Part shown: positions 7,178-15,514 of the stretch, piece after piece | How the letters are laid out: each line of letters starts with the position of its first letter | Position numbering within the stretch: the stretch's first letter is position 1 | DNA from: TMED108 sp964386795 | GTDB taxonomy: Bacteria; Fidelibacterota; Marinisomatia; Marinisomatales; TCS55 | NCBI GenBank assembly: GCA_964386795.1 | Contig: CAYLUE010000023.1 | Coordinates: 1 to 24,398 of the forward strand | Direction of reading: 5' to 3' | Length of the DNA: 24,398 bases | Position numbers and translations under genes: made by a program | The notes under the pieces: generated by a model | What the model saw: the letters and a program-made list of their open reading frames with translations, nothing else | Told to the model about the DNA's origin: nothing | The model's database searches: none

Positions 7178-7204
7178 TTTACATAATCCGAGTGTAATTA
7201 TAAT
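7178..7204 (+). promoter_or_regulatory. Candidate mreB promoter, possibly giving a leaderless mRNA
   Basis: TATAAT (7199-7204) sits 6 nt before the mreB ATG at 7211, with TTTACA (7178-7183) 15 nt upstream of it. A start site 7 nt after the -10 box would fall on the A of the ATG. No Shine-Dalgarno sequence lies before mreB, which fits a leaderless transcript. In such AT-rich DNA, TATAAT can occur by chance, and the 15-nt spacer is shorter than ideal. Confidence 0.35.
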
Positions 7205-7210
7205 ATTTTA

Positions 7211-8239
7211 ATGAGTTTCTTCGATAAAATTAAAAACCCCTTAAGTTGGGTATCTGGCGATATTGCAATAGACCTAGGTACGGCAAATACGCTTGTCTAC
7301 ATAAAAGGCAAGGGAGTAATGATCAATGAACCATCAATTGTAGCGAAGTCTGTTCATGATGATAAAATAATTGCTGTTGGCTATGATGCTAAGGCGATGG
7401 TTGGAAGAACTCATAGAGAGATTGAAACGGTAAGACCGCTCAGAGATGGCGTAATAGCAGATTTTAACATGACCGATGGTCTGCTTCAGGGATTTATAAG
7501 TAAAATAAATATGAATAGACTAGCTAGACCCAGAATGGTTATTTGCGTTCCTTCCGGGGTCACAGAGGTTGAGCGTAGAGCTGTTAGAGATTCTGGTGAA
7601 CGTGCAAATGCCCGTCAAGTTTATCTTATTGAAGAACCAGTAGCAGCTGCAATTGGCATTGGCTTAGATATTTCAAAACCTGTTGGAAGTATTATTATTG
7701 ATATAGGTGGGGGTACCACAGAGATTGCCGTTATTGCCTTAAATGGAGTAGTAACAAAAGAGGCAATTCGTGTAGCTGGCGATGAAATGGATACTGCTAT
7801 CATTCAATGGTTTAGGAATGAACATAAGCTTGAAGTGGGTCCTTCAACAGCTGAATCAATCAAAAAATCTGTAGGTTCAGCTATGAGAGTTAAAACTGAA
7901 ATGATCGCCGTCAAAGGTAGAGATTTGGTATCTGGCATACCTAAGACTATTGAAGTGTCATCGGATGAAATTAGGCAGGCCCTCAAAGACCCTATTAACG
8001 CTATCGTAGAAGCTGTAAAGCGCGCGTTAGAACGCACTCCTCCAGAACTATCCGCAGATATACTTGACCAAGGTATTATAATGACTGGTGGTGGAAGTAT
8101 GTTAAAAGGAATAGATCAATTGATTCGCGAACAAACAAGTGTTCCTGTTAACGTAGCAGAGGACCCCTTGCTTTCTGTTGTGCGCGGCACTGGAAAAGTT
8201 CTCGAGGATGTAAAAAAATACGAGTCCGTTCTTATATAA
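7211..8239 (+). CDS. mreB: Rod shape-determining actin homologue MreB
   Basis: This 342-residue actin-fold ATPase polymerises on the inner face of the cytoplasmic membrane and directs the elongasome. Visible motifs are phosphate-1 (DLGTANTLVYIKG, from about residue 20), the EEPVAAAIG segment, phosphate-2 (IIDIGGGTTEIAVI) and the adenosine motif near the C-terminus (IIMTGGGSML). The N-terminus (FFDKIKNPLSWVSGD) could form a membrane-binding amphipathic segment. Length and motifs are complete. It opens the mreBCD-mrdA-rodA cluster, and the 82-nt gap before it is the likeliest place for the cluster's promoter. Confidence 0.98.
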   Translation: MSFFDKIKNPLSWVSGDIAIDLGTANTLVYIKGKGVMINEPSIVAKSVHDDKIIAVGYDAKAMVGRTHREIETVRPLRDGVIADFNMTDGLLQGFISKINMNRLARPRMVICVPSGVTEVERRAVRDSGERANARQVYLIEEPVAAAIGIGLDISKPVGSIIIDIGGGTTEIAVIALNGVVTKEAIRVAGDEMDTAIIQWFRNEHKLEVGPSTAESIKKSVGSAMRVKTEMIAVKGRDLVSGIPKTIEVSSDEIRQALKDPINAIVEAVKRALERTPPELSADILDQGIIMTGGGSMLKGIDQLIREQTSVPVNVAEDPLLSVVRGTGKVLEDVKKYESVLI

Positions 8240-8244
8240 AATAA

Positions 8245-9039
8245 ATGCAAAAAATATATCTATCTATTGTAAAAAAGAGAGATCATTTAGTATTTATATT
8301 AGCAGTTTCAATTTCATTTAATTTACTATTAAATAACGACTCACCTAATACACTGCTTGTTAGAGCAAAATTCTTAGACTCTTTTTCATTTATTACTGCA
8401 CCTAATATGTGGCTGAAGACAGTTATTCAGCTTGAAGAGGAGACTCAATTATTACGAGAAAAAAACCTTCAGCTTAGCCTTCAATCAGATGCGATGCTGA
8501 GATCCTTTGAAGAAAATAAAACATTAAAATCATTGCTTGACTATAAAAAGGATAGCAACTTTAATTTATTATCAGCCAAGGTGCTTAATATGGGTTCATC
8601 TTCAAACTTATCCTCAATCACTTTGAATGTTGGAAAAAATGATGGTGTTGAAATAGATCAACCGATAATAATTCCTGAAGGCGTTATTGGAAAAACTATA
8701 GCTGTTGGCAAAAGCAATTCAATTGCCCAGTTGATTACTGATGTAAATTATAGAATTTCTGTTAGAATATTTCCAACTGGATCTGTTGGAATTTTAAGGT
8801 ATTTACGTGATGATATATGTGAAATTAGAGAAATACAAAAAAATGCTAATATAGAAATAGGAAATAAAGTCCTTACGTCTGGTTTTAGCAATATCTATCC
8901 ATCGAACTTGTTTGTTGGTGAAGTTATAGAAATTCAAGATGAAAGATCGAGTTTTCAAAAAGTCGTAAAGGTTAGAATTTCATCAAAGATTGGTTCATTA
9001 TTAAATGTCTTTGTAATTCGTGAGAATTCTAATGAATAA
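8245..9039 (+). CDS. mreC: Rod shape-determining protein MreC
   Basis: This 264-residue periplasmic scaffold of the elongasome binds PBP2 and dimerises. It has one N-terminal membrane helix (about residues 15-30), a coiled coil with repeated Glu/Leu (about 60-95, LEEETQLLREKNLQL), and then the paired beta-domains, with a stretch like VGKNDGVEIDQPIIIPEGVIGK that is typical of MreC. It starts 5 nt after mreB and overlaps mreD by 8 nt, so expression is tightly coupled. Confidence 0.95.
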   Translation: MQKIYLSIVKKRDHLVFILAVSISFNLLLNNDSPNTLLVRAKFLDSFSFITAPNMWLKTVIQLEEETQLLREKNLQLSLQSDAMLRSFEENKTLKSLLDYKKDSNFNLLSAKVLNMGSSSNLSSITLNVGKNDGVEIDQPIIIPEGVIGKTIAVGKSNSIAQLITDVNYRISVRIFPTGSVGILRYLRDDICEIREIQKNANIEIGNKVLTSGFSNIYPSNLFVGEVIEIQDERSSFQKVVKVRISSKIGSLLNVFVIRENSNE

Positions 9040-9523
9040 TATTCAAATTGTTTTTGTTTCAATATTTGCTTTGTTAATTCAATTCTTTTTAGTTGATTTT
9101 CTTTCCCTAAATCTAATAAGACCAGATTTCTTGGTTATTTTCATATTATACATTGCATTATATAAAGGAAAATTTACTGGTACGTTGGCAGGTTTTACAC
9201 TTGGGCTATTGTCAAATTTATTTGGTGTTGGCTCTTTTTTTGGATTAGAGGCTCTTTCCTTTTCTATAGTGGGCTATCTAGCTGGCTATTTAAGTAAAAG
9301 TTATGAAAAATTACTTCCCTATATTTTTCACTCATTATGGTTACTTATTATCTTCCTTCATTTTTTTATTATTTGTTATTTTAGATTTCAGAATATTTAT
9401 CTATCTGATACTTCAGATTTTATATTTAAGTGGTTTGCATCTGCTTCATATACATTACTATTTCTTATAGCAGTTCAATTTATATATCCACTAAAGGAGG
9501 CATCAAATGCTGAAATCTCCTAA
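9032..9523 (+). CDS. mreD: Rod shape-determining membrane protein MreD
   Basis: This 163-residue hydrophobic protein has about five predicted membrane helices and no large soluble domain, as expected for MreD, the membrane component of the elongasome. The sequence LIRPDFLVIFILYIALYKG matches the family's usual second segment. I chose the ATG at 9032, with GAGA some 8 nt upstream. An in-frame GTG at 9020 would add four residues. It overlaps mreC by 8 nt and mrdA by 17 nt. Position between mreC and mrdA supports the call, since sequence conservation in this family is low. Confidence 0.9.
   Translation: MNNIQIVFVSIFALLIQFFLVDFLSLNLIRPDFLVIFILYIALYKGKFTGTLAGFTLGLLSNLFGVGSFFGLEALSFSIVGYLAGYLSKSYEKLLPYIFHSLWLLIIFLHFFIICYFRFQNIYLSDTSDFIFKWFASASYTLLFLIAVQFIYPLKEASNAEIS
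9493..9500 (+). promoter_or_regulatory. Near-consensus Shine-Dalgarno site of mrdA inside mreD
   Basis: AAAGGAGG ends 6 nt before the mrdA ATG at 9507 and lies inside the mreD coding region. It is the best ribosome-binding site in the window and fixes the 17-nt mreD/mrdA overlap. Confidence 0.85.
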
Positions 9524-11276
9524 TATAGCATCTAAAAATCGCTTGTGGGTTTTTTATATTTTTGTTTTATTTGTACACTTATTGCTTATTGGTAGATTTT
9601 TTAAAATTCAAATAATTGATAATGAAATATATTTAAAAAGAGCAAAAAGTAATTATGTCAGAGCGCTATCCACACCTGCACCAAGAGGTTTAATATTAGA
9701 TAGAAATGGCAAGATAATTGTTGATAATTATCCAACATATATAGTTTATGGTATTGATGCTGAAATCAAAAATAAGAATAAAAACTATTCTATTATTAGC
9801 AAAGCAACTGGTATAGATACACTTACGCTTATCAATAATTATAAAAATTATTTTCGTAGCAGATTTTTACCAACAAAAATTGCAAAAGATTTAACTATAG
9901 AACAGCTTAGTCAGCTTGAGGAAAATAAAAATAATTTATCAGGTATTATATATGAGCAATTTCCTGAGAGAATTTATCACCCAATGGTCAAGGCCACACA
10001 TGTCCTGGGTTATTTAAAAGAAATAGATAAGGAAATGATAAATAATTCACAAACCAATCAATATAGCTTTGGAGATTTAGCTGGATGGTCAGGTATAGAA
10101 AAAAAATATGAAAATAAACTACGCGGTCAAAAGGGGGTATCATATTACCAAGTTGATGCATACGGTAGAGAAGCAGGTGAGGTTGATGGCTATGATAATA
10201 TCTTACCACAGCCTGGTCAAAATATTAACACTACACTAGATATAGACCTTCAATTATTAGTTGAAGAAATTTACGCTAATAAAAAAGGTGCTGCTATAGT
10301 ATCAATTCCCAATACTGGTGAAATATTAGCTTATGTAAGTTCACCAGATTACAATCCTAGTTTATTCACAGGGATGGTTTCAAGTAAAGAATGGCAAGAA
10401 ATCGTATCAGATCCAGATAGGCCATTATTGAATCGCGCTGCAAATGGATTGTACCCGCCAGCTTCTATATTTAAAATGGTTGTAGCCATAGAGTTACTAG
10501 AAAAGAAACTTGTAAATAAAAGTTGGTCTACAGTTTGCACTGGTGAGTATGAATTTTATGATAGAGTGCATAAATGTTGGGATAAGAATGGTCACGGTAC
10601 TGTAAATATTGAATCTGCGATAGCTCAATCATGTGATGTATTTTTTTATGAAGCAATACAAAAGGTAAGACTTGACGAACTAGAAAAAAGATCAAAAGAA
10701 TTCTTACATGGTGTTCCAACCAATATTGATCTGCCATCCGAAATGAAAGGTAGGGTGCCTAATAGAAAATACATGAACAAATTATATGGCAGGTATGGAT
10801 GGTCAACGGGAGCAATGTTAAATATAGCTATAGGTCAAGGTGAAATATTAGTAACACCGATTCAAATGATGGCCTATATCAATCTCTTAGCAAATAAAGG
10901 GAATGTTAAAAATCTTCACTTAGTTACTCCCAATCTACTATCAATAAATAATAATGTTTCAATTAGCGATGATACTTGGAAAATTATCCATAATTCTATG
11001 CGCAAAGTTATTTATGACACAAAAGGAACTGGAAAGCTTTCAAATCCAAAAATTAATAATGTAAATGTATATGGTAAAACAGGGACTGCTGAAAATCCAC
11101 ATGGAGAAACGCACGCATGGTATGTAGGATATGCAAATAGGGGAGAGGCTACGGTTTCGGTAGTTATTTTGGTAGAAAATGGTGGAGGCGGTGGAAGTGT
11201 TGCTTCTCCAATAGCTAGAAAAATATTTAAAAAATATTATAGTAAGAATAATCCAAAAATTGCTAACAATCAATGA
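9507..11276 (+). CDS. mrdA: Peptidoglycan DD-transpeptidase, penicillin-binding protein 2
   Basis: This 589-residue class B penicillin-binding protein cross-links peptidoglycan during lateral wall growth, as the partner of RodA. It has one N-terminal membrane helix (about residues 11-30), a PBP dimer domain with the PRG motif (TPAPRGLILDRNGK), then the transpeptidase domain. Its catalytic motifs are S320-I-F-K323, S375-C-D377 (SxD, as usual for PBP2) and K524-T-G-T. The sequence GWSTGAMLNIAIGQGE is also typical. Length is normal. The protein is complete and predicted active. The stop codon overlaps the rodA start (ATGA), giving coupled translation of the transpeptidase and its glycosyltransferase partner. 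Confidence 0.97.
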   Translation: MLKSPNIASKNRLWVFYIFVLFVHLLLIGRFFKIQIIDNEIYLKRAKSNYVRALSTPAPRGLILDRNGKIIVDNYPTYIVYGIDAEIKNKNKNYSIISKATGIDTLTLINNYKNYFRSRFLPTKIAKDLTIEQLSQLEENKNNLSGIIYEQFPERIYHPMVKATHVLGYLKEIDKEMINNSQTNQYSFGDLAGWSGIEKKYENKLRGQKGVSYYQVDAYGREAGEVDGYDNILPQPGQNINTTLDIDLQLLVEEIYANKKGAAIVSIPNTGEILAYVSSPDYNPSLFTGMVSSKEWQEIVSDPDRPLLNRAANGLYPPASIFKMVVAIELLEKKLVNKSWSTVCTGEYEFYDRVHKCWDKNGHGTVNIESAIAQSCDVFFYEAIQKVRLDELEKRSKEFLHGVPTNIDLPSEMKGRVPNRKYMNKLYGRYGWSTGAMLNIAIGQGEILVTPIQMMAYINLLANKGNVKNLHLVTPNLLSINNNVSISDDTWKIIHNSMRKVIYDTKGTGKLSNPKINNVNVYGKTGTAENPHGETHAWYVGYANRGEATVSVVILVENGGGGGSVASPIARKIFKKYYSKNNPKIANNQ

Positions 11277-12502
11277 TTGCAAGCTTAACTAAATCAATAA
11301 AATCATCCCCGTTTGGATTAATCATTATCATTTTTGGTATATTAATTATTGGATTAACGTCATTATATAGCGTTGCAGAAATTAAAGCAGATGACGCATC
11401 TAATGCATTTTTAAGGCAACTAATTTTTTTAATTCCCGCTCTCATATTAATGATGCTTTTCTCAATAGTCCCAAAGAAAATAGTTCATGAATATGTATAT
11501 ATATTATATATATTAGTCACTCTTTCTGTTGTAATACCTTTTTTTGGCGCTAAGGTTGCAGATACTTATAGATGGATAAATATTGGCTTGCCTTTTAGTC
11601 TTCAACCCTCTGAAATTTCAAAATTAGTAATTGTGTTAACCCTGGCAAGATATTTATCGGATCGAAGCATTCAATTAGATCATTTTACTTCTAATTTTAT
11701 TCCTTTTATGATAGCATTTATACCAGCTATAATTGTATTGAATCAGCCTGATCTTGGCACTGCTCTCGTTATGATGAGCCCGGTAATTCCAATGCTCTAC
11801 TGGGTAGGGGCTAGACCTTTTCATTTATTTTTAGTGATTGCACCCGTATTAAGTATCCTTACTGCTTTTGATGTGATGGTTTTTACAATATGGACTATTA
11901 TAATGGCTTTGATAATATTTTTATCTAAACCGCAACTATGGAATGGTATTTCAATATTTTTTTCAAATATTTTTCTTGGATTAGTTTTTCCATTATTTTG
12001 GAATAGTTTTTTAAGACCGTACCATAGAAATAGAATATTAACTGCTATCAATCCAGAGCTTGATCCTTTGGGTTCAGGATATCAAGTCATTCAAAGTAAA
12101 ACAGCATTAGGTTCTGGAGGGTTTTTTGGAAAAGGATGGGGCGCAGGTACTCAAACACAATTAAAATTTTTACCCGTCCAGGAATCTGATTTTATTGTCA
12201 GCGTGATTGGTGAAGAACTAGGATTTATATCAATATTAATAATGCTATTATTATTTATGTATTTAGTTCTCAGAATATTGAATTTAGCATTTAATGCTAC
12301 TGATAGATTTTCTGGACTAGTGCTTGTTGGAATAGCTACAATATTTCTTGCACATATATTTGTCAATTGCTCTATGGCATCTGGTATGATTCCGGTTAAA
12401 GGTCTTCCATTGCCTTTTGTTTCTTATGGTGGATCATTTCTCCTTTCAAGCTTTATTATGATTGGAATTGTTATAAATTTTAGCAAAGAAGAGATATATT
12501 AA
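11273..12502 (+). CDS. rodA: SEDS peptidoglycan glycosyltransferase RodA
   Basis: This 409-residue polytopic membrane protein has about ten hydrophobic segments and polymerises glycan strands from lipid II during elongation. Family landmarks are PFSLQPSEISKLV, LNQPDLGTALV, the long loop HRNRILTAINPELDPLGSGYQVIQSKTALGSGG broken here only by length, then ESDFIVSVIGEELGF and PLPFVSYGGS near the C-terminus. The pairing with mrdA, through a 4-nt overlap, distinguishes RodA from FtsW, which is normally found with division genes. It is the last gene of the elongasome cluster; an 83-nt gap follows, with no clear terminator visible. Confidence 0.95.
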   Translation: MIASLTKSIKSSPFGLIIIIFGILIIGLTSLYSVAEIKADDASNAFLRQLIFLIPALILMMLFSIVPKKIVHEYVYILYILVTLSVVIPFFGAKVADTYRWINIGLPFSLQPSEISKLVIVLTLARYLSDRSIQLDHFTSNFIPFMIAFIPAIIVLNQPDLGTALVMMSPVIPMLYWVGARPFHLFLVIAPVLSILTAFDVMVFTIWTIIMALIIFLSKPQLWNGISIFFSNIFLGLVFPLFWNSFLRPYHRNRILTAINPELDPLGSGYQVIQSKTALGSGGFFGKGWGAGTQTQLKFLPVQESDFIVSVIGEELGFISILIMLLLFMYLVLRILNLAFNATDRFSGLVLVGIATIFLAHIFVNCSMASGMIPVKGLPLPFVSYGGSFLLSSFIMIGIVINFSKEEIY

Positions 12503-12585
12503 TAATTTAAAAAATAATATCGATTTTCCATGTTTTGAGGTAAATTCACATCATTATTTGATTAATAAATCCGAGGTTAGATCAA

Positions 12586-13407
12586 ATGTCTAAACAAATA
12601 CTTAATTATACAATCCTAGTATTTGCCTTTATTTTGCCCACATTGGTATTTGGACAAAATTCAAGCGCTTCTCGTGAATTATCACGTATTAATAGCACTG
12701 TATCTAAACAAAATATGCGCATAGACTCATTGGATGCGCAAATGCGCTTACTTCTCCCCGAATTGCAAAATGCTCTTTCCGCAAATCTTAAGGCGAAAGA
12801 ACAAACAGATTCTGTTGCTATTTTACTAATCAATAGAATAAATACTTTTCAAAATAAAATGAGACTGATTGAAGATAAAATTTCATACGTCGATAGTGTC
12901 AATTTTGAAATACTTGCTCAATTAGTTATGGTTGAAAATAAAATAGTCACCTTAGCGAATAGTTTTACAGAAATGTATGATTTGAAAAATAATAAAGCAT
13001 CAGATAAAGTAACTTCAAGGATTAGCCCCATAGAATATAAAAAAATCTATATAGATGCATTGTCAGCTTATCAAAACGGCGATTATAATAAGGCAATTAA
13101 TGGTTTTTCTGGATTAGTATTATCTGACCCTACTAATGATTTAGCTGATAACAGTCAGTATTGGCTAGCGGAGTGCTATTATACAATAAAAAATTATAAA
13201 AGAGCAGTTATTGAATTTGAAAAAGTCTTTTCTTTTTCAGGAACTGATAAAGATGATGACGCGCAACTTAAACTAGGTCATTGTCATCGTAGCATGGGAA
13301 ATATCAAAAAATCCAAAGAAGAATACCAAAGGCTATTAGATTATTTTCCAGGTTCTGAGTTTTATGAAAAAGCTCGAGAATCTATCAAGCAGCTTAACGT
13401 ACAATAG
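12586..13407 (+). CDS. Periplasmic coiled-coil/TPR protein, CpoB (YbgF)-like
   Basis: The 273-residue protein has a signal peptide (hydrophobic residues 8-21, cleavage near VFGQ). A predicted coiled coil covers about residues 30-125, with repeats such as MRLLLPELQNAL and NKMRLIEDKI. Two or three TPR-like repeats fill the C-terminus (YQNGDYNKAINGFSGLV, TIKNYKRAVIEFEKVF, MGNIKKSKEEYQRLL). This is the layout of CpoB/YbgF, which links Tol-Pal-driven outer-membrane constriction to peptidoglycan synthesis. No tol or pal gene is present here, so the name is structural rather than proven. A GAGG site (12573-12576) precedes the ATG, and it follows rodA after 83 nt, probably with its own promoter. Confidence 0.8.
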   Translation: MSKQILNYTILVFAFILPTLVFGQNSSASRELSRINSTVSKQNMRIDSLDAQMRLLLPELQNALSANLKAKEQTDSVAILLINRINTFQNKMRLIEDKISYVDSVNFEILAQLVMVENKIVTLANSFTEMYDLKNNKASDKVTSRISPIEYKKIYIDALSAYQNGDYNKAINGFSGLVLSDPTNDLADNSQYWLAECYYTIKNYKRAVIEFEKVFSFSGTDKDDDAQLKLGHCHRSMGNIKKSKEEYQRLLDYFPGSEFYEKARESIKQLNVQ

Positions 13408-13420
13408 AAAAAAATACATT

Positions 13421-14248
13421 ATGTCTTTAAAATTATTTTATTTTACTACTGAAATTGCACCTTTTGCGAATACATCACACTTAAGTAAATATTCTGTTGA
13501 TGTACCACTTTCTCTGCAAACCGCTGGGCATGATATAAGAACTATTCTGCCTAAATATGGTTTTGTAAGTGAAAGAAAATATATTTTAAGAGAAGTTATT
13601 CGCCTTAGAGAGATACCATTTGAATTTAATGGTGAAAATGAGATGGTGTCTGCAAAAAGTGCATTCATACCCAAAACAAGAGTACAGGTTTACTTTCTTG
13701 AAAACAATCATTGGTATAAACCCCTTACAGATCTTCTATACAAAGCAAAAAATGGAAGAGTATTGCCTGATAATGATGAAAGATATGCTTATTTCTCAAT
13801 TGCGTCTATAGCTACCTTACCTCACCTATTCTGGAAACCCGATGTAATTATTTGCAATGACTGGCAAACTGCATCTATCCCATTGATTTATAAACAGATT
13901 TATGAAAATAAAGAATTCTATGATGATATTAAAACTGTCATAACTGTGCACAATATCGATGAACACTGTATTTATGACCGTTCTGTATATAAAAAACTTG
14001 GTGTTCAATTACCTGATGAACTAAAAGGTGATAAAATCAATTGCTATGAAGCAGCTGCACCATCTGCTGATCTAATTATATCGCTTGATAGTCCATCAAA
14101 TAATAATACTAAAGAATTGCTTAAGCTTCCATTAATTAAAGCAAATAAGAAAAAACTAGTATCCATTAAGATAGATGATAGTGAATCTCCAAATTATGAT
14201 GCTGCTGCTATCAAAATAAATGAAGAATTAACGAAACAATTCGCTTAG
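13421..14248 (+). CDS. Glycogen/starch synthase N-terminal-domain-only protein (GT5-like, probably not a functional synthase)
   Basis: This 275-residue protein matches only the first Rossmann-like half of GT5 glycogen synthase. It opens LKLFYFTTEIAPFA, continues to AGHDIRTILPKYGFV, then has KPDVIICNDWQTASIP and TVITVHNID. The ADP-glucose-binding KxGGL motif, expected around residues 15-20, is replaced by NTSHLSKYS. The C-terminal half with the second nucleotide-sugar site is absent, and the stop is followed by an unrelated gene, so this is not a simple frameshift. Short proteins of this type occur in Bacteroidetes and relatives. Glycogen synthesis activity is therefore unlikely, and the role is unknown. 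Start is the ATG at 13421, 13 nt after the CpoB-like gene. An upstream in-frame ATG at 13364 would lie inside that gene. Confidence 0.8.
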   Translation: MSLKLFYFTTEIAPFANTSHLSKYSVDVPLSLQTAGHDIRTILPKYGFVSERKYILREVIRLREIPFEFNGENEMVSAKSAFIPKTRVQVYFLENNHWYKPLTDLLYKAKNGRVLPDNDERYAYFSIASIATLPHLFWKPDVIICNDWQTASIPLIYKQIYENKEFYDDIKTVITVHNIDEHCIYDRSVYKKLGVQLPDELKGDKINCYEAAAPSADLIISLDSPSNNNTKELLKLPLIKANKKKLVSIKIDDSESPNYDAAAIKINEELTKQFA

Positions 14249-14281
14249 TTCATTGTTTATTGCATATAAATTAGATTAATC

Positions 14282-15514
14282 ATGCCCATACCATATTCTA
14301 GAGTTATAAATTTTATTTTATTACTCTTCTTCATTTTAATATCCTGTGAAGACAAGCCTTTAAATGTAGAAGATAAGAATCTACCTTTTACAATAGATAC
14401 GGTATCTTTTGATGTTATAGAAGCCCTCACCTATCAAACGCCACCAGTTATGGCCGGGTCATCAAATCTATATTTGGGAAACAATGATGAATATGAGTTT
14501 GAATTTGATTTGCTAAGGTTTAATAAATTTTCAAATCAAAGATATGATCCATTCACCGGAAGTACTGTTGGTGAATTTCATGATTATAATGATTCATCTT
14601 TAACAGTTGACAGCTTAACATTAACTCTTAATTTTATAGATTCAACTTTCGCAAATTCTATTTTTTCTTTACGGTATTTTCCAAATGTTTCTGATTCAGT
14701 TTTTAGTCGGAATCGTACAAATTATTTAAATTATAATACTAACTATTCAGATGTTATATCCTTTGGAACTATTTCTCATGATACATCCAATTCTTATTCC
14801 AAGCTTAATTTTAATATTGACACTACATATTTTGCTGAATTTATAGATACCTCTAAAATAGATTTTAATAATTCATTCTTAGTTGAAGTTTTTAATACTG
14901 AGCAGGATTTTTATGAATTTTATAGTATGAACAGTGGTGAAAATACTAGCCCATCTTTATCAGTATATTTTACATATATTATTAATGATTCGACTACCAT
15001 TGATACTTTCAATGTTCATAGCGCTGTTGAAGATTTATCAATATTGAAACCTGTCAATCTCATTGAAAGCGATACGAGTAATTTATCAGTCTCACTTGCA
15101 AAAGGCCTTAAATCTTTAATTATGGTAGATACAAAAGAATGGCAATTACCAAAGGGGAGTATTATTAGAAAATCAGAGCTTGTACTATTTTCACTTGATA
15201 ATGATACATCTAATTCAATAATAATTAATTCATACCCATTAAACGATAGCAAATTTCCTGATCAATTTACTTTTTATGAAAATGAACCATTTGATTATGA
15301 GCTTAGTAGTGTTTCTTCATCAACGCTAAAAAATAACGAATTAAAATTCAATCATAGAATTGGCAGTAATAATTTTTTCGAAAAGAATAAATCTATTCAA
15401 GTATTCAATATTCAACCCAGCGTAACAAATAATCCGTTTACTACTATCAATTTTTATAATTCAAATCATATTGAATTTTTCCCAAAACTAAGAATTACCT
15501 ATGTCATTCCTTGA
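14282..15514 (+). CDS. Hypothetical lipoprotein, Ser/Asn/Asp-rich, beta-rich
   Basis: I do not recognise a characterised family. The 410-residue protein starts with a lipoprotein signal peptide with the lipobox LISC (Cys at residue 22), so it is probably anchored in the outer membrane. The mature part is rich in Ser, Asn, Asp and Thr and in alternating hydrophobic strands (SLTVDSLTLTLNF, PSLSVYFTYI). The segment SSNLYLGNNDEYEFEFDLLRFN recalls DNRLRE-type surface domains, but the match is loose. It overlaps the next gene, an outer-membrane barrel, by 14 nt, which suggests a lipoprotein-barrel partnership. The 33-nt gap upstream shows no clear ribosome site. Confidence 0.7.
   Translation: MPIPYSRVINFILLLFFILISCEDKPLNVEDKNLPFTIDTVSFDVIEALTYQTPPVMAGSSNLYLGNNDEYEFEFDLLRFNKFSNQRYDPFTGSTVGEFHDYNDSSLTVDSLTLTLNFIDSTFANSIFSLRYFPNVSDSVFSRNRTNYLNYNTNYSDVISFGTISHDTSNSYSKLNFNIDTTYFAEFIDTSKIDFNNSFLVEVFNTEQDFYEFYSMNSGENTSPSLSVYFTYIINDSTTIDTFNVHSAVEDLSILKPVNLIESDTSNLSVSLAKGLKSLIMVDTKEWQLPKGSIIRKSELVLFSLDNDTSNSIIINSYPLNDSKFPDQFTFYENEPFDYELSSVSSSTLKNNELKFNHRIGSNNFFEKNKSIQVFNIQPSVTNNPFTTINFYNSNHIEFFPKLRITYVIP

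Noticed and set aside
13364..14248. Longer start of the GT5-like protein at 13364
   Set aside because: That start lies inside the CpoB-like gene and adds residues unlike GT5 N-termini; the ATG at 13421 gives the expected LKLFYFTTE opening.
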